Of a stretch of DNA of 64,000 nt, positions 18,754 through 29,879 are shown piece after piece. The position numbers and the translations under genes are program-made. The DNA lies in assembly GCA_021792555.1 (NCBI GenBank), contig JAJYUL010000003.1:1-64000 (forward strand). The letters are read 5' to 3'. A model generated the notes under the pieces. It did not search any database and had not been told where the DNA came from. It saw nothing but the letters and a program-made list of their open reading frames with translations. This DNA is from Pseudomonadota bacterium (GTDB taxonomy: Bacteria; Pseudomonadota; Gammaproteobacteria; Steroidobacterales; Steroidobacteraceae). Every line of letters starts with the position of its first letter. The stretch's first letter is position 1.

Positions 18754-20039
18754 GCCGCGGCGCGCCGCTCGATCAGCCGCGTGGCCTTGCCCGGGGCCCG
18801 CTCGAGGGTCCCGGGGCGGTGCACCGCGACCGCGATGCTCACCCCCACGTAGGTTTTGACCTGACGGGTCAGTTCGGCGGCGATCCGCCCCCGCGCCGCA
18901 TCGGCCTCGTATTCCCGCTCGAGCGTCTCGACGTGCAGCGTCAGCTCATCGAGCGGGCCCTGGCGGTTGATCTCGAGCTTGTAGTGCGGCGAGAGCCCCC
19001 CGGTGTGCGCGATCAGCGCCTCGAGCTGCGAGGGGAACACGTTGACGCCGTGAATGACCAGCATGTCGTCGGTGCGGGCGAACACCCGCGCGATGCGCCG
19101 CATCGGGCCGCGCTGCGGCGGCAGCAGCCGGGTCAGATCGCGCGTGCGGTAGCGGATCACCGGGAGAGCCTCCTTGGTGAGCGTGGTGAGCACCAGCTCG
19201 CCCTCCTCGCCGTCGCTCAGCACTCGCCCGGTATGCGGATCGATCACCTCCGGGTAGATGTGATCCTCCCACAGCGTCAGGCCCTCGGGGCCACCCGCGG
19301 TTTCGCAGGCCACCCCAGGACCCATGACCTCCGCAAGGCCATACAGATCGAACGCCTCGAGCCCCAGACGCGCCTGCAGCGCCGCGCGCGTCGTCTCGGT
19401 CCAGGGTTCGGCGCCGAAGATGCCGATGCGCAGCGAGCTCAGCTGCGCGTCGAGCCCGCGCCGCGTGAACGCCTCGGCCAGGTTCAGCGCGTAGGAGGGT
19501 GTGGCCATCAGGATGTCGGGGCGGAAATCCTCGATGAGCTCGACCTGCCAGCCGCTGCGCCCGCTCGAGACGGGGATCACCGTGCAGCCGAGCCGCTCGG
19601 CTCCCCAGTGCGAGCCGAGGCCGCCGGTGAACAGACCGTAGTCATAGGCGATGTGGACGATATCGCCGGTGCGGGCGCCGGCGGCGCGGATGCAGCGGCC
19701 CATCAGCGTGGTCCAGGTGTCGATGTCGCGCGCCGTATAGCCGACCACCGTGGGCTTGCCGGTCGTGCCGCTCGAGGTGTGGATGCGCACGACTTTCTCG
19801 CGCGGCACGGCGAACAGATCGAATGGATAGTTGACGCGGAAGTCCTGTTTGGTGAGGAACGGGAACCTGGCGAGGTCCTCGAGCGTGCGCAGATCATCCG
19901 GATGCACGCCCCGGTCGGCAAAGCTGTGCCGATAATGCGGGACGTTCTCCCAGGCGTGACGAATCGACCAGCGCAGGCGCTGCAGCTGCAGGTCCCGGAT
20001 CTGTTCGACCGACTGGCGTTCTGGCGCGTCGGTGCTCAT
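18747..20039 (-). CDS. paaK: phenylacetate-CoA ligase
   Basis: FPFLTKQDFRVNYPFDLFAVPREKVVRIHTSSGTTGKPTVVGYT; YDYGLFTGGLGSHWGAERLG; AEPWTE. Confidence 0.92.
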   Translation of the reverse strand: MSTDAPERQSVEQIRDLQLQRLRWSIRHAWENVPHYRHSFADRGVHPDDLRTLEDLARFPFLTKQDFRVNYPFDLFAVPREKVVRIHTSSGTTGKPTVVGYTARDIDTWTTLMGRCIRAAGARTGDIVHIAYDYGLFTGGLGSHWGAERLGCTVIPVSSGRSGWQVELIEDFRPDILMATPSYALNLAEAFTRRGLDAQLSSLRIGIFGAEPWTETTRAALQARLGLEAFDLYGLAEVMGPGVACETAGGPEGLTLWEDHIYPEVIDPHTGRVLSDGEEGELVLTTLTKEALPVIRYRTRDLTRLLPPQRGPMRRIARVFARTDDMLVIHGVNVFPSQLEALIAHTGGLSPHYKLEINRQGPLDELTLHVETLEREYEADAARGRIAAELTRQVKTYVGVSIAVAVHRPGTLERAPGKATRLIERRAAAR

Positions 20040-20357
20040 CGTGCCCCCGCCGCTCAATCCCATGTGCGGTCCTCAGGTCCGCAGATACCCCCCGAGTCTA
20101 GCAGCGCCGCTGCGGCCGAGGCCCCGGGGCGCCCAGAGTGTGCGCGAGTGCTCGAACCGCGCAGGTCCGCTTGCGCGCCAGGCGCGCCGTCTCCCTCCCT
20201 TCGCCTTCGGCCGCACGGCGGCTCCGCGCGGGGCGCCCCGGACGCGGCTGAAATGGTCAGGGCCGCGCTTGTGTTACCATCCGCTGGCCTGGAACAGCCC
20301 CTGCGGCCAGGGAGCGGTCAGAACAACAAGCTACTGCATGCGTTCCACTGAAGGGGG

Positions 20358-21071
20358 ATGCCCATGTACAAGCGTCTGGCGGCGGAGTTCTTCGGAACGT
20401 TCTGGCTGGTGCTCGGCGGCTGCGGCGCCGCCGTGCTGGATGCGGCCTATCCGCATCTCGGCATCGGCTTTCTCGGGGTCGCGCTCGCGTTCGGCCTCAC
20501 GGTCCTCACCATGGTGTACGCAGTCGGAGCGATCTCCGGCGGGCACTTCAATCCCGCGGTGACGCTGGGTCTGTTCGCCGGCGGGCGGTTCGGCGCACGG
20601 GAGGTGATTCCCTACATCATCGTGCAGGTGATCGGCTCGATCGCCGCTGCCGCGGTGCTGTATGCGATCGCCACCGGCAAGCCGGGCTTCAGCGCCTCGG
20701 CGAGCGGTTTCGCGTCCAACGGCTACGGCGCGCACTCGCCCGGCGGCTACTCCATGCAAGCGGTGATGGTCAGCGAGTTCGTGCTGACCGGGATGTTCGT
20801 GTTCGTCATCCAGGGCGCCACGGACCGGCGGGCCCCGGCGGGCTTCGCGGGGCTGGCCATCGGACTGACGCTGACCATCATCCATCTGATCAGCATCCCC
20901 GTCGACAACACTTCGGTGAACCCGGCGCGCAGCACCGGCGTCGCTCTGTTCCAGGGCGGCTGGGCGGTGCACCAGCTGTGGCTGTTCTGGGTGATGCCGC
21001 TCGCCGGCGGCGTCGCGGGCGGCCTGATCTACCGTCTGCTGCTCGAGGAGCGCGCCGCGGCCGGCGCTTAG
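20358..21071 (+). CDS. aqpZ: aquaporin Z
   Basis: [25 protein letters not shown]; two NPA motifs [12 protein letters not shown] and [13 protein letters not shown]. Confidence 0.96.
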   Translation: MPMYKRLAAEFFGTFWLVLGGCGAAVLDAAYPHLGIGFLGVALAFGLTVLTMVYAVGAISGGHFNPAVTLGLFAGGRFGAREVIPYIIVQVIGSIAAAAVLYAIATGKPGFSASASGFASNGYGAHSPGGYSMQAVMVSEFVLTGMFVFVIQGATDRRAPAGFAGLAIGLTLTIIHLISIPVDNTSVNPARSTGVALFQGGWAVHQLWLFWVMPLAGGVAGGLIYRLLLEERAAAGA

Positions 21072-21086
21072 GCGCCGCCTGAGCCC

Positions 21087-21515
21087 CTAGAGCGACTGCA
21101 GGCGCTGCAGGTAGCGCTGCTCATCGGGCATGCGCCCGGCCCGTTGGGCCTCCCACAGCGCCTCGGCGAGCCGCTCCAGCATGGCGTGCTCCGCGGCGTG
21201 CGCACTGCCGAGCCGGGCGGTGAGGTCGCGGTGGATCCGCGCGATTCCCGCCGGCCGGTCGGTTGCCACCTGCTCGCGGATCGCCAGATGCAGGCTCATG
21301 TGCAGGAAGGGGTTCTGCCGTCCGCCCTCCGGGGTGAACTCCGCTTCGAGCGCTTCGGGGGACTCGAGCAGCGGCAGGTACTCGCGGTGCTCGGCGATCA
21401 CGGCGGCAATCTGTCCCTCGAGCGGCTCGAGCGGCTGCTGCGCGCTGAACTTGCGCCACGCCTCGAGGTACATCCGGCGCAGCTGCTCGCGGCTTTGCTG
21501 GGCAAATATCGGCAT
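21087..21515 (-). CDS. DUF1841 family protein
   Basis: MPIFAQQSREQLRRMYLEAWRKF..EFTPEGGRQNPFLHMSLHLAIREQVATDRPAGI. Confidence 0.9.
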   Translation of the reverse strand: MPIFAQQSREQLRRMYLEAWRKFSAQQPLEPLEGQIAAVIAEHREYLPLLESPEALEAEFTPEGGRQNPFLHMSLHLAIREQVATDRPAGIARIHRDLTARLGSAHAAEHAMLERLAEALWEAQRAGRMPDEQRYLQRLQSL

Positions 21516-21520
21516 TGGAC

Positions 21521-22213
21521 TTAATCGGCTCTCTTGCGCCGGGGCATGCGGCCGGGCGGTGTCCGGCGCGCCGGCGGCGGCGCGGCGCTCTTGTGAGGAT
21601 ACTCGCACAGGTCCGCCAGAATGCAGCTCGGGCAGTGCGGGGCGCGCGCCGTGCAGACGTAGCGGCCGTGCAGCAGCAGCCAATGGTGCGCGTCGCGCTT
21701 GAACTCGGCCGGGGTGTTGCGTGTCAGGACCTGCTCGACCGCGAGCGGCGTGCGCCCGGGCGCGAGTCCGGTGCGGTTGGCCACCCGGAAGATGTGCGTG
21801 TCGACGGCGATGTGATCCTCGCCGAAGGCGATGTTGAGGATGATGTTCGCGGTCTTGCGGCCGACCCCGGGCAGCGCTTCGAGCGCGGCGCGCTCGCGGG
21901 GCACCTCGCCGCCGTGGCGCTCGAGGATCTGGCGGCTGAGCCCGATGAGGTTGCGCGACTTGGCGTTGTAGAGCCCGACCGAGCGCAGGTAGGGCTTGAC
22001 GCCCTCGACGCCGAGTTCGACCAGCGAGCGCGGCGTGTTGGCGAGCGGAAAGAGCTTGCGGGTGGCCGCGTTGACGCTCTTGTCCGTCGTGTGGGCCGAG
22101 AGCATGACTGCGACCAGCAGCTCGAAGGCGCTCGAATACTCGAGCTCGCTGCGCGGCTGGGGATTCGCCGCGCGCAGCCGGCGGTACAGGGCGCGGCGGG
22201 TGGCCGGATGCAT
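21521..22213 (-). CDS. nth: endonuclease III
   Basis: VAVMLSAHTTDKSVNAAT; LPGVGRKTANIILN; VDTHIFRVANR; C-terminal FeS cysteines CTARAPHCPSCILADLC. Confidence 0.96.
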   Translation of the reverse strand: MHPATRRALYRRLRAANPQPRSELEYSSAFELLVAVMLSAHTTDKSVNAATRKLFPLANTPRSLVELGVEGVKPYLRSVGLYNAKSRNLIGLSRQILERHGGEVPRERAALEALPGVGRKTANIILNIAFGEDHIAVDTHIFRVANRTGLAPGRTPLAVEQVLTRNTPAEFKRDAHHWLLLHGRYVCTARAPHCPSCILADLCEYPHKSAAPPPARRTPPGRMPRRKRAD

Positions 22214-22218
22214 CGTGG

Positions 22219-22776
22219 TCACGCTCCCGGGGGTCCGCCGTTCTCGGCCAGGCGCTTGCGCGCAGCGAGCAGCGCAGCGCGTTCTCGCGCGCGCCGTTCG
22301 ATCCGCGCCGTGTGCGCGGCATAGCGCAGGCGGTTGGCGGCGGGCTCGGGCGGCGGAGGCATCGCGGGCGGCGCCGCACGCGCCACCAGGGTGATGCAGT
22401 CGACCGGGCAGGGCGCGATGCACAGCTCGCAGCCGGTGCACAGCTCAGCGACCACCGTGTGCAGGTGCTTGCGTGCCCCGATGATGGCGTCGACGGGGCA
22501 GGGCGGCAGGCACTTGGCGCAGCCGATGCACGCCTGCTCGTCGATGCGCGCGATGAGCGGCGGCCCCTCGGTGCCGTTCGCGGGGTTCAGCGGCAGCGGC
22601 GCGCGCGCGAGCAGCGCGGCCAGCCGGCCGATCACGGCCGCGCCCCCGGGCGGACACTGATTGATCTCGGCCTGCCCGCGGGCGATGGCCTCGGCATACG
22701 GGCGGCAGCCGGCGTAGCCGCAGCGCGTGCACTGCGTCTGCGGCAGCAGAGCCTCGATGGCGTCGGCGCGGTTCAC
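22219..22776 (-). CDS. rsxB: RnfB/RsxB-like iron-sulfur protein
   Basis: [23 protein letters not shown] plus two 4Fe4S motifs [14 protein letters not shown] and [14 protein letters not shown]. Confidence 0.88.
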   Translation of the reverse strand: MNRADAIEALLPQTQCTRCGYAGCRPYAEAIARGQAEINQCPPGGAAVIGRLAALLARAPLPLNPANGTEGPPLIARIDEQACIGCAKCLPPCPVDAIIGARKHLHTVVAELCTGCELCIAPCPVDCITLVARAAPPAMPPPPEPAANRLRYAAHTARIERRARERAALLAARKRLAENGGPPGA

Positions 22777-22794
22777 GGCACGCTCGCGGCGGGT

Positions 22795-24852
22795 TCAGCT
22801 GATGCGCATGCCCGGGACGGCGCCCGCATCCGGGCTGAGCAGGAACGGTCCGCCCTGCGGGCCGCTCGCGGCGAGCACCATCCCCTCGGAGAGCCCGAAT
22901 TTCATCTTGCGCGGCGCGAGGTTGGCCACCATCACCGTCAGGCGGCCGACGAGCGTGGCCGGGTCGTAGGCGGCCTTGATGCCCGCGAACACGGTGCGCG
23001 TCTCGGTGCCCAGATCGAGCGTGAGCTTCAGCAGCTTGTCCGCGCCGGCGACGGCCTCGGCCGCGGCGATGCGCGCCACACGCAGGTCGACCTGCTTGAA
23101 GGCATCGAGCGAGAGGGTGGCCGGCGCCTCGGCGGCGCTCTGCGCCGGCGCGGCTGCGGGCGGCTTCGGCTCGGCGGGCGGCTCGAGCAGCGCATCGAGC
23201 TGCTTCGGATCGACGCGCGTCATGAGGTGCTGGTAGGGCTCGATGCGCCGCGGGGGCTCGAGCGCATCGGCGAAGGTCAATGCCCGATCGAGCCCGAACA
23301 GCTCGCGCGCCACGCGTTCGGCCACCGCCGGCAGCACCGGGGCGAGCAGGCAGGTGAGGGTCTTGAAGCTGTACAGCGCCCGCGCGCAGCTGTCCTGCAG
23401 CGCTTCGCGCTGCGCGGGGTCCTTGGCGAGCACCCAGGGCTGGCGTGCGTCGAACTCCTGGTTCACCCGGTCGGCGAACGCCATGATCTCGCGCATCGCG
23501 CGGCCGAACTCGCGCGCGTCGTAGCTGGCGCGCACCTGCTCGAGCACTTCCCGCGCCCGCTGCGTGAGCGCCTCGGTGCCGCCCGGATAGTCGATCGCGC
23601 CGCCGAAGTGACGGCTGATGAAGGGGGCGGCGCGGCTGGCGATGTTGACGTACTTGCCGATGAGGTCGCTGTTGACGCGGGCGAGAAAGTCGGCGGGATT
23701 GAAATCCAGGTCTTCCACGTTCGCGTTGAGCTTGGCGGCGATGTAGTAGCGCAGCCACTCGGGGTTCATGCCGAGCTCGAGATAGCGCAGCGGACTGATG
23801 CCGGTGCCGCGCGACTTCGACATCTTCGCGCCCGAGACGGTGATGAAGCCGTGCACGTGCACGTTGTCGGGGGTGCGGTAGGGCGCGCCCGCGAAGTGCA
23901 GCATCGCCGGCCAGAACAGCGTATGGAAGTAGATGATGTCCTTGCCGATGAAGTGGACCTGGCGCGTATCGGGAGCGGTGAGGAAGTCCTCGAACGAGCG
24001 CAGCTCGCCGTTGGCGCGCGCCTTGCCGCTCTCGAAGTAGCTCTTGAGCGCGGCCAGGTAGCCGATCGGCGCGTCCAGCCAGACGTAGAAGAATTTCCCC
24101 GGCGCATCGGGAATGGGGATGCCGAAGTACGGCGCGTCGCGGGAGATGTCCCAGTCCCCGAGCGCCTGCTCGCCCTTGCCGGCGAGCCATTCGCGCGCCT
24201 TGTTGGCGACCTGCGGCTGCACGTGGCCGGCCACCGCCAGCCACTCGTGCAGGAAGGCCACGCAGCGCGCATCGGAGAGCCGGAAGAAGAAGTGCTCGGA
24301 GCTCTTCAGCACCGGCTTCGCGCCGGTGAGCGCCGAGTACGGCGCGATGAGCTCGGTCGGCGCGTACACGCTGCCGCAGACCTCGCAGGCGTCGCCGTAC
24401 TGGTCTTTGGCGTGGCACTTGGGGCACTCGCCCTTGATGTAGCGGTCGGCGAGGAACATGCCCTTGACGGGGTCGAAGAACTGCTCGATGGGCTTCGAAT
24501 AGACGAGGCCGGCGGCCTTCAGGCGCCGGTAGATGTCCTGGGAGAGCGCAGTGTTCTCGGGCGAGTGGGTCGAGTGCCAGTGGTCGAACCCGATGTGGAA
24601 GCCCTCCAGATAGCGCGCCCGGCCGGCGCCGATGCGCGCCACGAGCTGCTCCGGGGTGATGTGCTCGGCTTCGGCCTTGAGCATGATGGGCGCCCCGTGG
24701 GCGTCGTCCGCGCCGACGAAATGCACCCGTTTGCCCTGCAGGCGCTCGAAGCGCACCCAGATGTCGGCCTGGATGTACTCCATGATGTGCCCGATGTGGA
24801 ACGGGCCGTTCGCATAGGGCAGGGCGGTGGTGACGAAGAATGTCTCGCTCAT
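22795..24852 (-). CDS. metG: methionyl-tRNA synthetase
   Basis: [37 protein letters not shown]-terminal tRNA-binding domain. Confidence 0.97.
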   Translation of the reverse strand: MSETFFVTTALPYANGPFHIGHIMEYIQADIWVRFERLQGKRVHFVGADDAHGAPIMLKAEAEHITPEQLVARIGAGRARYLEGFHIGFDHWHSTHSPENTALSQDIYRRLKAAGLVYSKPIEQFFDPVKGMFLADRYIKGECPKCHAKDQYGDACEVCGSVYAPTELIAPYSALTGAKPVLKSSEHFFFRLSDARCVAFLHEWLAVAGHVQPQVANKAREWLAGKGEQALGDWDISRDAPYFGIPIPDAPGKFFYVWLDAPIGYLAALKSYFESGKARANGELRSFEDFLTAPDTRQVHFIGKDIIYFHTLFWPAMLHFAGAPYRTPDNVHVHGFITVSGAKMSKSRGTGISPLRYLELGMNPEWLRYYIAAKLNANVEDLDFNPADFLARVNSDLIGKYVNIASRAAPFISRHFGGAIDYPGGTEALTQRAREVLEQVRASYDAREFGRAMREIMAFADRVNQEFDARQPWVLAKDPAQREALQDSCARALYSFKTLTCLLAPVLPAVAERVARELFGLDRALTFADALEPPRRIEPYQHLMTRVDPKQLDALLEPPAEPKPPAAAPAQSAAEAPATLSLDAFKQVDLRVARIAAAEAVAGADKLLKLTLDLGTETRTVFAGIKAAYDPATLVGRLTVMVANLAPRKMKFGLSEGMVLAASGPQGGPFLLSPDAGAVPGMRIS

Positions 24853-24953
24853 CCGGCCAGTTTACCGGCAGCGGGGGGACTGCGACAGTCGCGGGCGCTC
24901 GCAGGCCCGCGAGCGCCTGTGCGCGGCGCGGCGTGCGCCAGGGGCAGCGGCGC

Positions 24954-26015
24954 TCAGCCGGTGTCCTTCAGCCCCTCGAAGCGCGACTTGTTGATGGCCT
25001 TATTGTAGGCCTCGCGGGGGCTGACCTGCCCCTGATCGAGCAGCTGTTGAATCGCCGAGTCCATGGTGCGCATGCCGAACTGGGCGCCCGACTGCATGGT
25101 GTTCTCCAGCTGATCGAGCTTGCCCTGGCGGATCAGGCTCGCCGCCGCCGGGGTGTTGATCAGGATCTCGAGCGCCGCCACGCGCCCCTGTCGGTCGGCG
25201 CGCTGCAGCAGCTGCTGGGAGATCACCCCGCGCAGCGAGGTCGAGAGCATGGCGCGCACGTGCGATTGCTTGTCGGCCGGGAACACGTTGACCATGCGAT
25301 CGACGGTCTGGGCCGCGCCGTTGGTGTGCAGGGTGCCCATCACCAGAATGCCCGTCTCGGCCGCGGTCACCGCAATACTCATGGTCTCAAGATCGCGCAA
25401 CTCGCCGACCAGGATGACGTCCGGGTCTTCGCGCAGGGCCGAATGCAGCGCGGCGGCGAAGCTCGAGCTGTGCACGCCGATTTCCCGCTGGCTGATCAGG
25501 CAGTTCTTGCGCTGGTGCACGAACTCGATGGGGTCCTCGATGGTGAGGATGTGACCCTTCTCGCGCGTGTTGATGTCGTCGATCATCGCTGCGAGCGTGG
25601 TCGACTTGCCCGAGCCGGTTTTGCCCGTGACCAGCACCAGCCCGTTGTTGGCGCGGCAGAGCTGGGCGACCGAGGCCGGCATGGCGAGCTGCTCGAGCGT
25701 GAGCGCCGTGGAGGGGATGGCGCGGAACACCGCGCCCATGCCGTTCAGCTGCCGCAGCACGTTGACGCGAAAGCGGCCGCGCTCGGGGATGGTGTAGGCG
25801 AAGTCCGCCCCGTCGTGCGCCTCGAAGCGATCCGCGGCGATCTTCGGCATGATCTCGTAGAGCGCCTGTTTGACGAACTCCTGACCGAGCGGCTCCTTCT
25901 TCAGCGGCATCAGATCGCCGTACAGGCGGATGCGCGGGGGCTCCCCGGCGATGAAGTGCAGGTCCGAGCCGCGCTTCTGCAGGATCTCGAGCAGCAGAGA
26001 GTCGATGGTCGCCAC
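24954..26015 (-). CDS. PilT/PilU-family type IV pilus retraction ATPase (GTG start)
   Basis: Walker A GKTGSGKST; ITIEDPIEFVH; LREDPDVILVGELRDLET; GTLHTNGAAQTVDR. Confidence 0.92.
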   Translation of the reverse strand: MATIDSLLLEILQKRGSDLHFIAGEPPRIRLYGDLMPLKKEPLGQEFVKQALYEIMPKIAADRFEAHDGADFAYTIPERGRFRVNVLRQLNGMGAVFRAIPSTALTLEQLAMPASVAQLCRANNGLVLVTGKTGSGKSTTLAAMIDDINTREKGHILTIEDPIEFVHQRKNCLISQREIGVHSSSFAAALHSALREDPDVILVGELRDLETMSIAVTAAETGILVMGTLHTNGAAQTVDRMVNVFPADKQSHVRAMLSTSLRGVISQQLLQRADRQGRVAALEILINTPAAASLIRQGKLDQLENTMQSGAQFGMRTMDSAIQQLLDQGQVSPREAYNKAINKSRFEGLKDTG

Positions 26016-26028
26016 GGTTCGTCCGCCC

Positions 26029-27123
26029 TCACGCCCCGGCCATGTCGCTCTTCGGCAGCAGACCGCTGTCGCTGACGAATTTCTGGAAGGGGCGCTTGTC
26101 GCTCGCGTACACGTACGCCTCGTCGGGGTCGATCTCCCGCGCGTTGATCGCCGCGAGCAGCGCCTGATCGAGCAGCTGCATGCCGAGATCGCGTCCGGTC
26201 TGCACCAGGCTCGGGATCTGGAAGGTCTGCTCGGTCTGGATGAGCTTGGCGATCGCGCGAGTCATCATCATGATCTCGCAGACCGCGCGGCGACCGCGCG
26301 CATCGGGGGTTTTCACCAGCACTTGGGTGACCACCGCGAGCAGGCTCTGGGCGAGGAAGCTCTTGGTCTGCTCGCGCTGCTCGATCGGCAGCGCATCGAC
26401 GATGCGGTCGATGGTCTTGACCGCGCTGGTGGTGTGCAGTGTGCCGAGCACCAGGTGGCCGGTCTCCGCGGCGGTCATGGCCATGGAGATGGTCTCGGCA
26501 TCGCGCATCTCGCCCACCAGGATCACGTCCGGGTCCTCGCGCATCGCCGCGCGCACGCCCTCGGCGAAGCTCGGGATGTGGGTGCCGAGCTCGCGCTGGA
26601 TGACCTGGCTCATCTTGCTGCGGTGGACCACCTCGATCGGATCCTCGAGCGTGATGATGTTGAGTTTGCGCGACTGGTTCAGGTGGTCGATCATCGCTGC
26701 GAGCGTGGTCGACTTGCCGGTGCCGGTCGCGCCGGTGACCAGGATCATGCCCTGGTGGTAATCGCACAGCTTGGCGATCACCGGCGGCAGGCCCATGGTC
26801 GCGAGCGAGGGCACGGTGGTGGGGATGGTCCGGAAGGTCGCGCCAATGCCGGTCTCCTTGCGGAAGACGTTGACGCGGAAGCGCCCGCCCTCGGCCGACA
26901 CGTAGGAGAAGTCGAGGTCATGGCCGCCGCTGAAGCGCTCCGCCTGCGAGGGCGTGAGGATCTCGGTGATGTAGCCCTCGAGTTCCGGTCCGCGCAGCTC
27001 GCGGAATTTGATCGGCAGCAGATCGCCCTGCATGCGCAGCATCGGCGGCACGCCGACGGCCAGATGCACATCCGAGCAGCCTTGCTGCACGCCGAGCTTC
27101 AAGAACGCATCGATACGGGCCAA
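26029..27123 (-). CDS. PilT/PilU-family type IV pilus ATPase, PilU-like; probable TTG start at 27123 (ORF opens at 27195)
   Basis: Walker A GATGTGKST; ITLEDPIEVVH; MREDPDVILVGEMRDAET; GTLHTTSAVKTIDR; GGAG upstream of TTG. Confidence 0.88.
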   Translation of the reverse strand: MARIDAFLKLGVQQGCSDVHLAVGVPPMLRMQGDLLPIKFRELRGPELEGYITEILTPSQAERFSGGHDLDFSYVSAEGGRFRVNVFRKETGIGATFRTIPTTVPSLATMGLPPVIAKLCDYHQGMILVTGATGTGKSTTLAAMIDHLNQSRKLNIITLEDPIEVVHRSKMSQVIQRELGTHIPSFAEGVRAAMREDPDVILVGEMRDAETISMAMTAAETGHLVLGTLHTTSAVKTIDRIVDALPIEQREQTKSFLAQSLLAVVTQVLVKTPDARGRRAVCEIMMMTRAIAKLIQTEQTFQIPSLVQTGRDLGMQLLDQALLAAINAREIDPDEAYVYASDKRPFQKFVSDSGLLPKSDMAGA

Positions 27124-27254
27124 AGAGCACTCCAGGCCGGGGTCCGGTGCGCTACTTTCGCGCCGCTTCCCGCAGAAAATCAACCGTATGCGCATGAAAC
27201 CTTGAGGTGCGGCACGGTAGCGGCCGCCCGCCGCGCGGTCGGGCCCCGCTCGGG

Positions 27255-29642
27255 CTAGAGGAACTTCTCCAGCGCCCCGCGCACCTCCTCCATGGTCTGG
27301 AAGCGCTTGTTCTTGTCGACCGCCATGGCGCGCATGACCATCTCGGACAGTCCTGCCGGCAGCGCCGGATTGAGCTCCTGCGGCGCCCGGGCCTTGCCTT
27401 GCACGTGCTGGTACATCACCGACATGTGATCCCCGCGCGAGTACGGGGGGGTCCCGGTGAGCATCTCGTAGAGGATGACTCCGAGGGCGTAGATGTCGGC
27501 GCGCTCATCGACGCGCTTGCCGAGAATCTGCTCCGGCGCCATGTACTTCGGTGAGCCGATCACATAGCCGGTGCGCGTCAGCTGCGTCTCGCTCTCGCGC
27601 TGCGCGGCGGCCACGCCGAAATCGACGATCTTCAGCAGCGCCTCGTGGTTGATCAGCACGTTGGCGGGCTTCAGGTCGCGGTGCACGATGCCGGCCTGGT
27701 GGGCCACGGTCATGCCGGTGCAGATGTCGATGCCGAACTGCAGCGCGCGCTTGAGCTCCATCGGCTTCTCGCCGCTGACCTCGCTCGCGAGCGTGTGCGA
27801 GGGGAAATACTCCATCGAAATGGCGTAGTTGCCCTGGATATAGAGGAAGTCGTAGATGCGGATGACGTTGCGGTGCGTGATCTTGCGCGAGTAGCGCAGC
27901 TCGTGGACGAAGCGCTTCATCACTTCCTCGTCCGTCGCCACGTTCGGGTTCAGGAACTTCAGGATCAGCCGCTCGTCGACCACCGTGTCTTCCATCAGCA
28001 GCACGGTGCCGAAGGCGCCGCGGCCGATGCGCTCGACATATTTGTAGCGGCCCTCGATGACATCGCCCGCCCGGAGCGTCTGGATGTCGAGCCGATCCGC
28101 CGCCGCGCGCGCCGCGGCCGGGACCGCGGCGCCCGCCTCCGGCGGCTCGGGCAGCGCCTCGTGCGGGGGCTGTATCTGGCCGGCGGCGAGCGGGGCCGCG
28201 GCGGTCGCGCCCGAGAGCCGCCGCTCCAGCTCGGCCAGGGCCGCCTCGGCGGCGCGCGCGATGGTCTGGTCCGGCGCGCTCGTCTGGCTCTTCAGCTGCG
28301 TGCGCAGCGCATCGGCGCTCGCCGGGTCGGCGATCGTGGCGAGCGCCTGCATCGCCTCGATGCGCACTTCGCGCTCGGGCCGGGCGAGCAGCGGCGTCAG
28401 CGCGCCGGCGAGCTGCGCATCGCCGAGCTTGCCGAGGGCGCGGACCACCACCGGCAGAATCTTCGCATTGCCGTTGCGCAGCATCTCGAGCAGCCGCGGC
28501 ACCGCGCGCTTGCTGCCGATCTCCGCGAGCGCATCGACCGCCCGTTCGCTTACCCACCAGTCCGAGTCGCGCGTCGCCTGGATCAGCGAGTCCACCGCGC
28601 GCGGGTCCTTGGTCTGGTTGAGGATTTCGATCGCCGAGCGGCGGATGTCCTCGTCCTTGTCCCGCACCAGCTGCAGCACCGCATCGATGACGCGCGGCCC
28701 GCCGATCCGGCCGAGCGCATCGGCGGCGCGCGAGCGCACCCACCAGTCGCTGTCCTTCAGCGCCTCGAGCAGGTGCTTGACCGACTTCGCGTCGCCGACC
28801 TCGTTGAGCACTTCGACGGCCGCCCGGCGCGCGTTTTCGTTCTCGTCCTTCAGCACGCCGATCAGGTAGCGGATGGTCTCGGGGTGGTTCGCCTTGATCA
28901 CCACGTCGATGGCGCGGTTCTGCACGTCGATTTCCGGGTCCTTCAGCAGCTCGCAGACCCGCTCGACGTCGATCTGTCCTTCCATGCGCTGCAGCGCCGA
29001 GAGCGTCGCGCCGCGAATGAGCTTGTTCGGGTCGTTCAGCAGCCCCTGCAGCGCGGTGTGCACCTCCGGCAGGGGAAAGCGCGAGAGGATGTTGATGATG
29101 TGCACCCGGGCGATCGGGTCCTTGCCCTGCAGGCGCTGCATCAGCTCCGGCAGCGTCGCCGGGGTGGCCAGCTCCCCCACGATGCGAAACAGCGCCGCCT
29201 TTTCGTTCGGCTCCTGGTTGTAGGCGGCCGTGAGCAGATCGCGCAGCGAGAAGCGCGACTTGTGCGCCGCAATGACCTCGAGCAGCGCCGCCTTGGCGAT
29301 TCCCGGGGCCGAGAGCGCATCGAGCAGCAGCTGCGGGGGGTAGTTGCGGCTGCTGGTGAGGGCCCAGGCGATGCCGGCGATCACCCGCGGGCTGCCCTGC
29401 ACGAGCCCCTCGACGAACTGCGGGAAGGTCTTGGCGCTGACCAGGGCGCTCAGCACCTCGACGAAGGCGACGGTGGCGTTCTTGTCCGCATCGGGCAGGG
29501 AGGCGAGCACCGGGCCAATGACGCCCGGTCCCAGGTCTTTCAGCCGCGCGACGGCCTTCTGGGTCTCGGGGCTGGCCGGGTCCGTCGAGGACCGGATACC
29601 GGTGATCAACCGGTCGGCGCGCAAATTGGTCAAAAACGTCAT
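27255..29642 (-). CDS. HEAT-repeat protein fused to C-terminal Hanks-type Ser/Thr kinase
   Basis: N-terminal tandem HEAT/PBS-lyase-like repeats ([20 protein letters not shown]..); kinase [37 protein letters not shown]. Confidence 0.95.
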   Translation of the reverse strand: MTFLTNLRADRLITGIRSSTDPASPETQKAVARLKDLGPGVIGPVLASLPDADKNATVAFVEVLSALVSAKTFPQFVEGLVQGSPRVIAGIAWALTSSRNYPPQLLLDALSAPGIAKAALLEVIAAHKSRFSLRDLLTAAYNQEPNEKAALFRIVGELATPATLPELMQRLQGKDPIARVHIINILSRFPLPEVHTALQGLLNDPNKLIRGATLSALQRMEGQIDVERVCELLKDPEIDVQNRAIDVVIKANHPETIRYLIGVLKDENENARRAAVEVLNEVGDAKSVKHLLEALKDSDWWVRSRAADALGRIGGPRVIDAVLQLVRDKDEDIRRSAIEILNQTKDPRAVDSLIQATRDSDWWVSERAVDALAEIGSKRAVPRLLEMLRNGNAKILPVVVRALGKLGDAQLAGALTPLLARPEREVRIEAMQALATIADPASADALRTQLKSQTSAPDQTIARAAEAALAELERRLSGATAAAPLAAGQIQPPHEALPEPPEAGAAVPAAARAAADRLDIQTLRAGDVIEGRYKYVERIGRGAFGTVLLMEDTVVDERLILKFLNPNVATDEEVMKRFVHELRYSRKITHRNVIRIYDFLYIQGNYAISMEYFPSHTLASEVSGEKPMELKRALQFGIDICTGMTVAHQAGIVHRDLKPANVLINHEALLKIVDFGVAAAQRESETQLTRTGYVIGSPKYMAPEQILGKRVDERADIYALGVILYEMLTGTPPYSRGDHMSVMYQHVQGKARAPQELNPALPAGLSEMVMRAMAVDKNKRFQTMEEVRGALEKFL

Positions 29643-29879
29643 TCAGCCGATCCGCCGGGGCCCCGCCAGGCCCGCCTGCATGCCTTAGCTTCCTCGCGTC
29701 CCCGTGCCGCCGCGCGTGATCTGGGTCGCATTTCGCGGCACCGGGCGCGGCATTGCATGGGCAGCGCCCGGGAGCGCCGCAGAGTATGCCATAGGCCCCG
29801 GGGCGGGAGACGCCGATGCGCGCCGCGGCGCTTGCCTCTACAATTGCTCACCTTCACCGGCGTCCGTTGCAAAATCCCC

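Noticed and set aside
18747-20039. Phenylacetate degradation (paa) cluster
   Set aside because: Only a PaaK-type ligase is present; neighbours are PDH and aquaporin genes.
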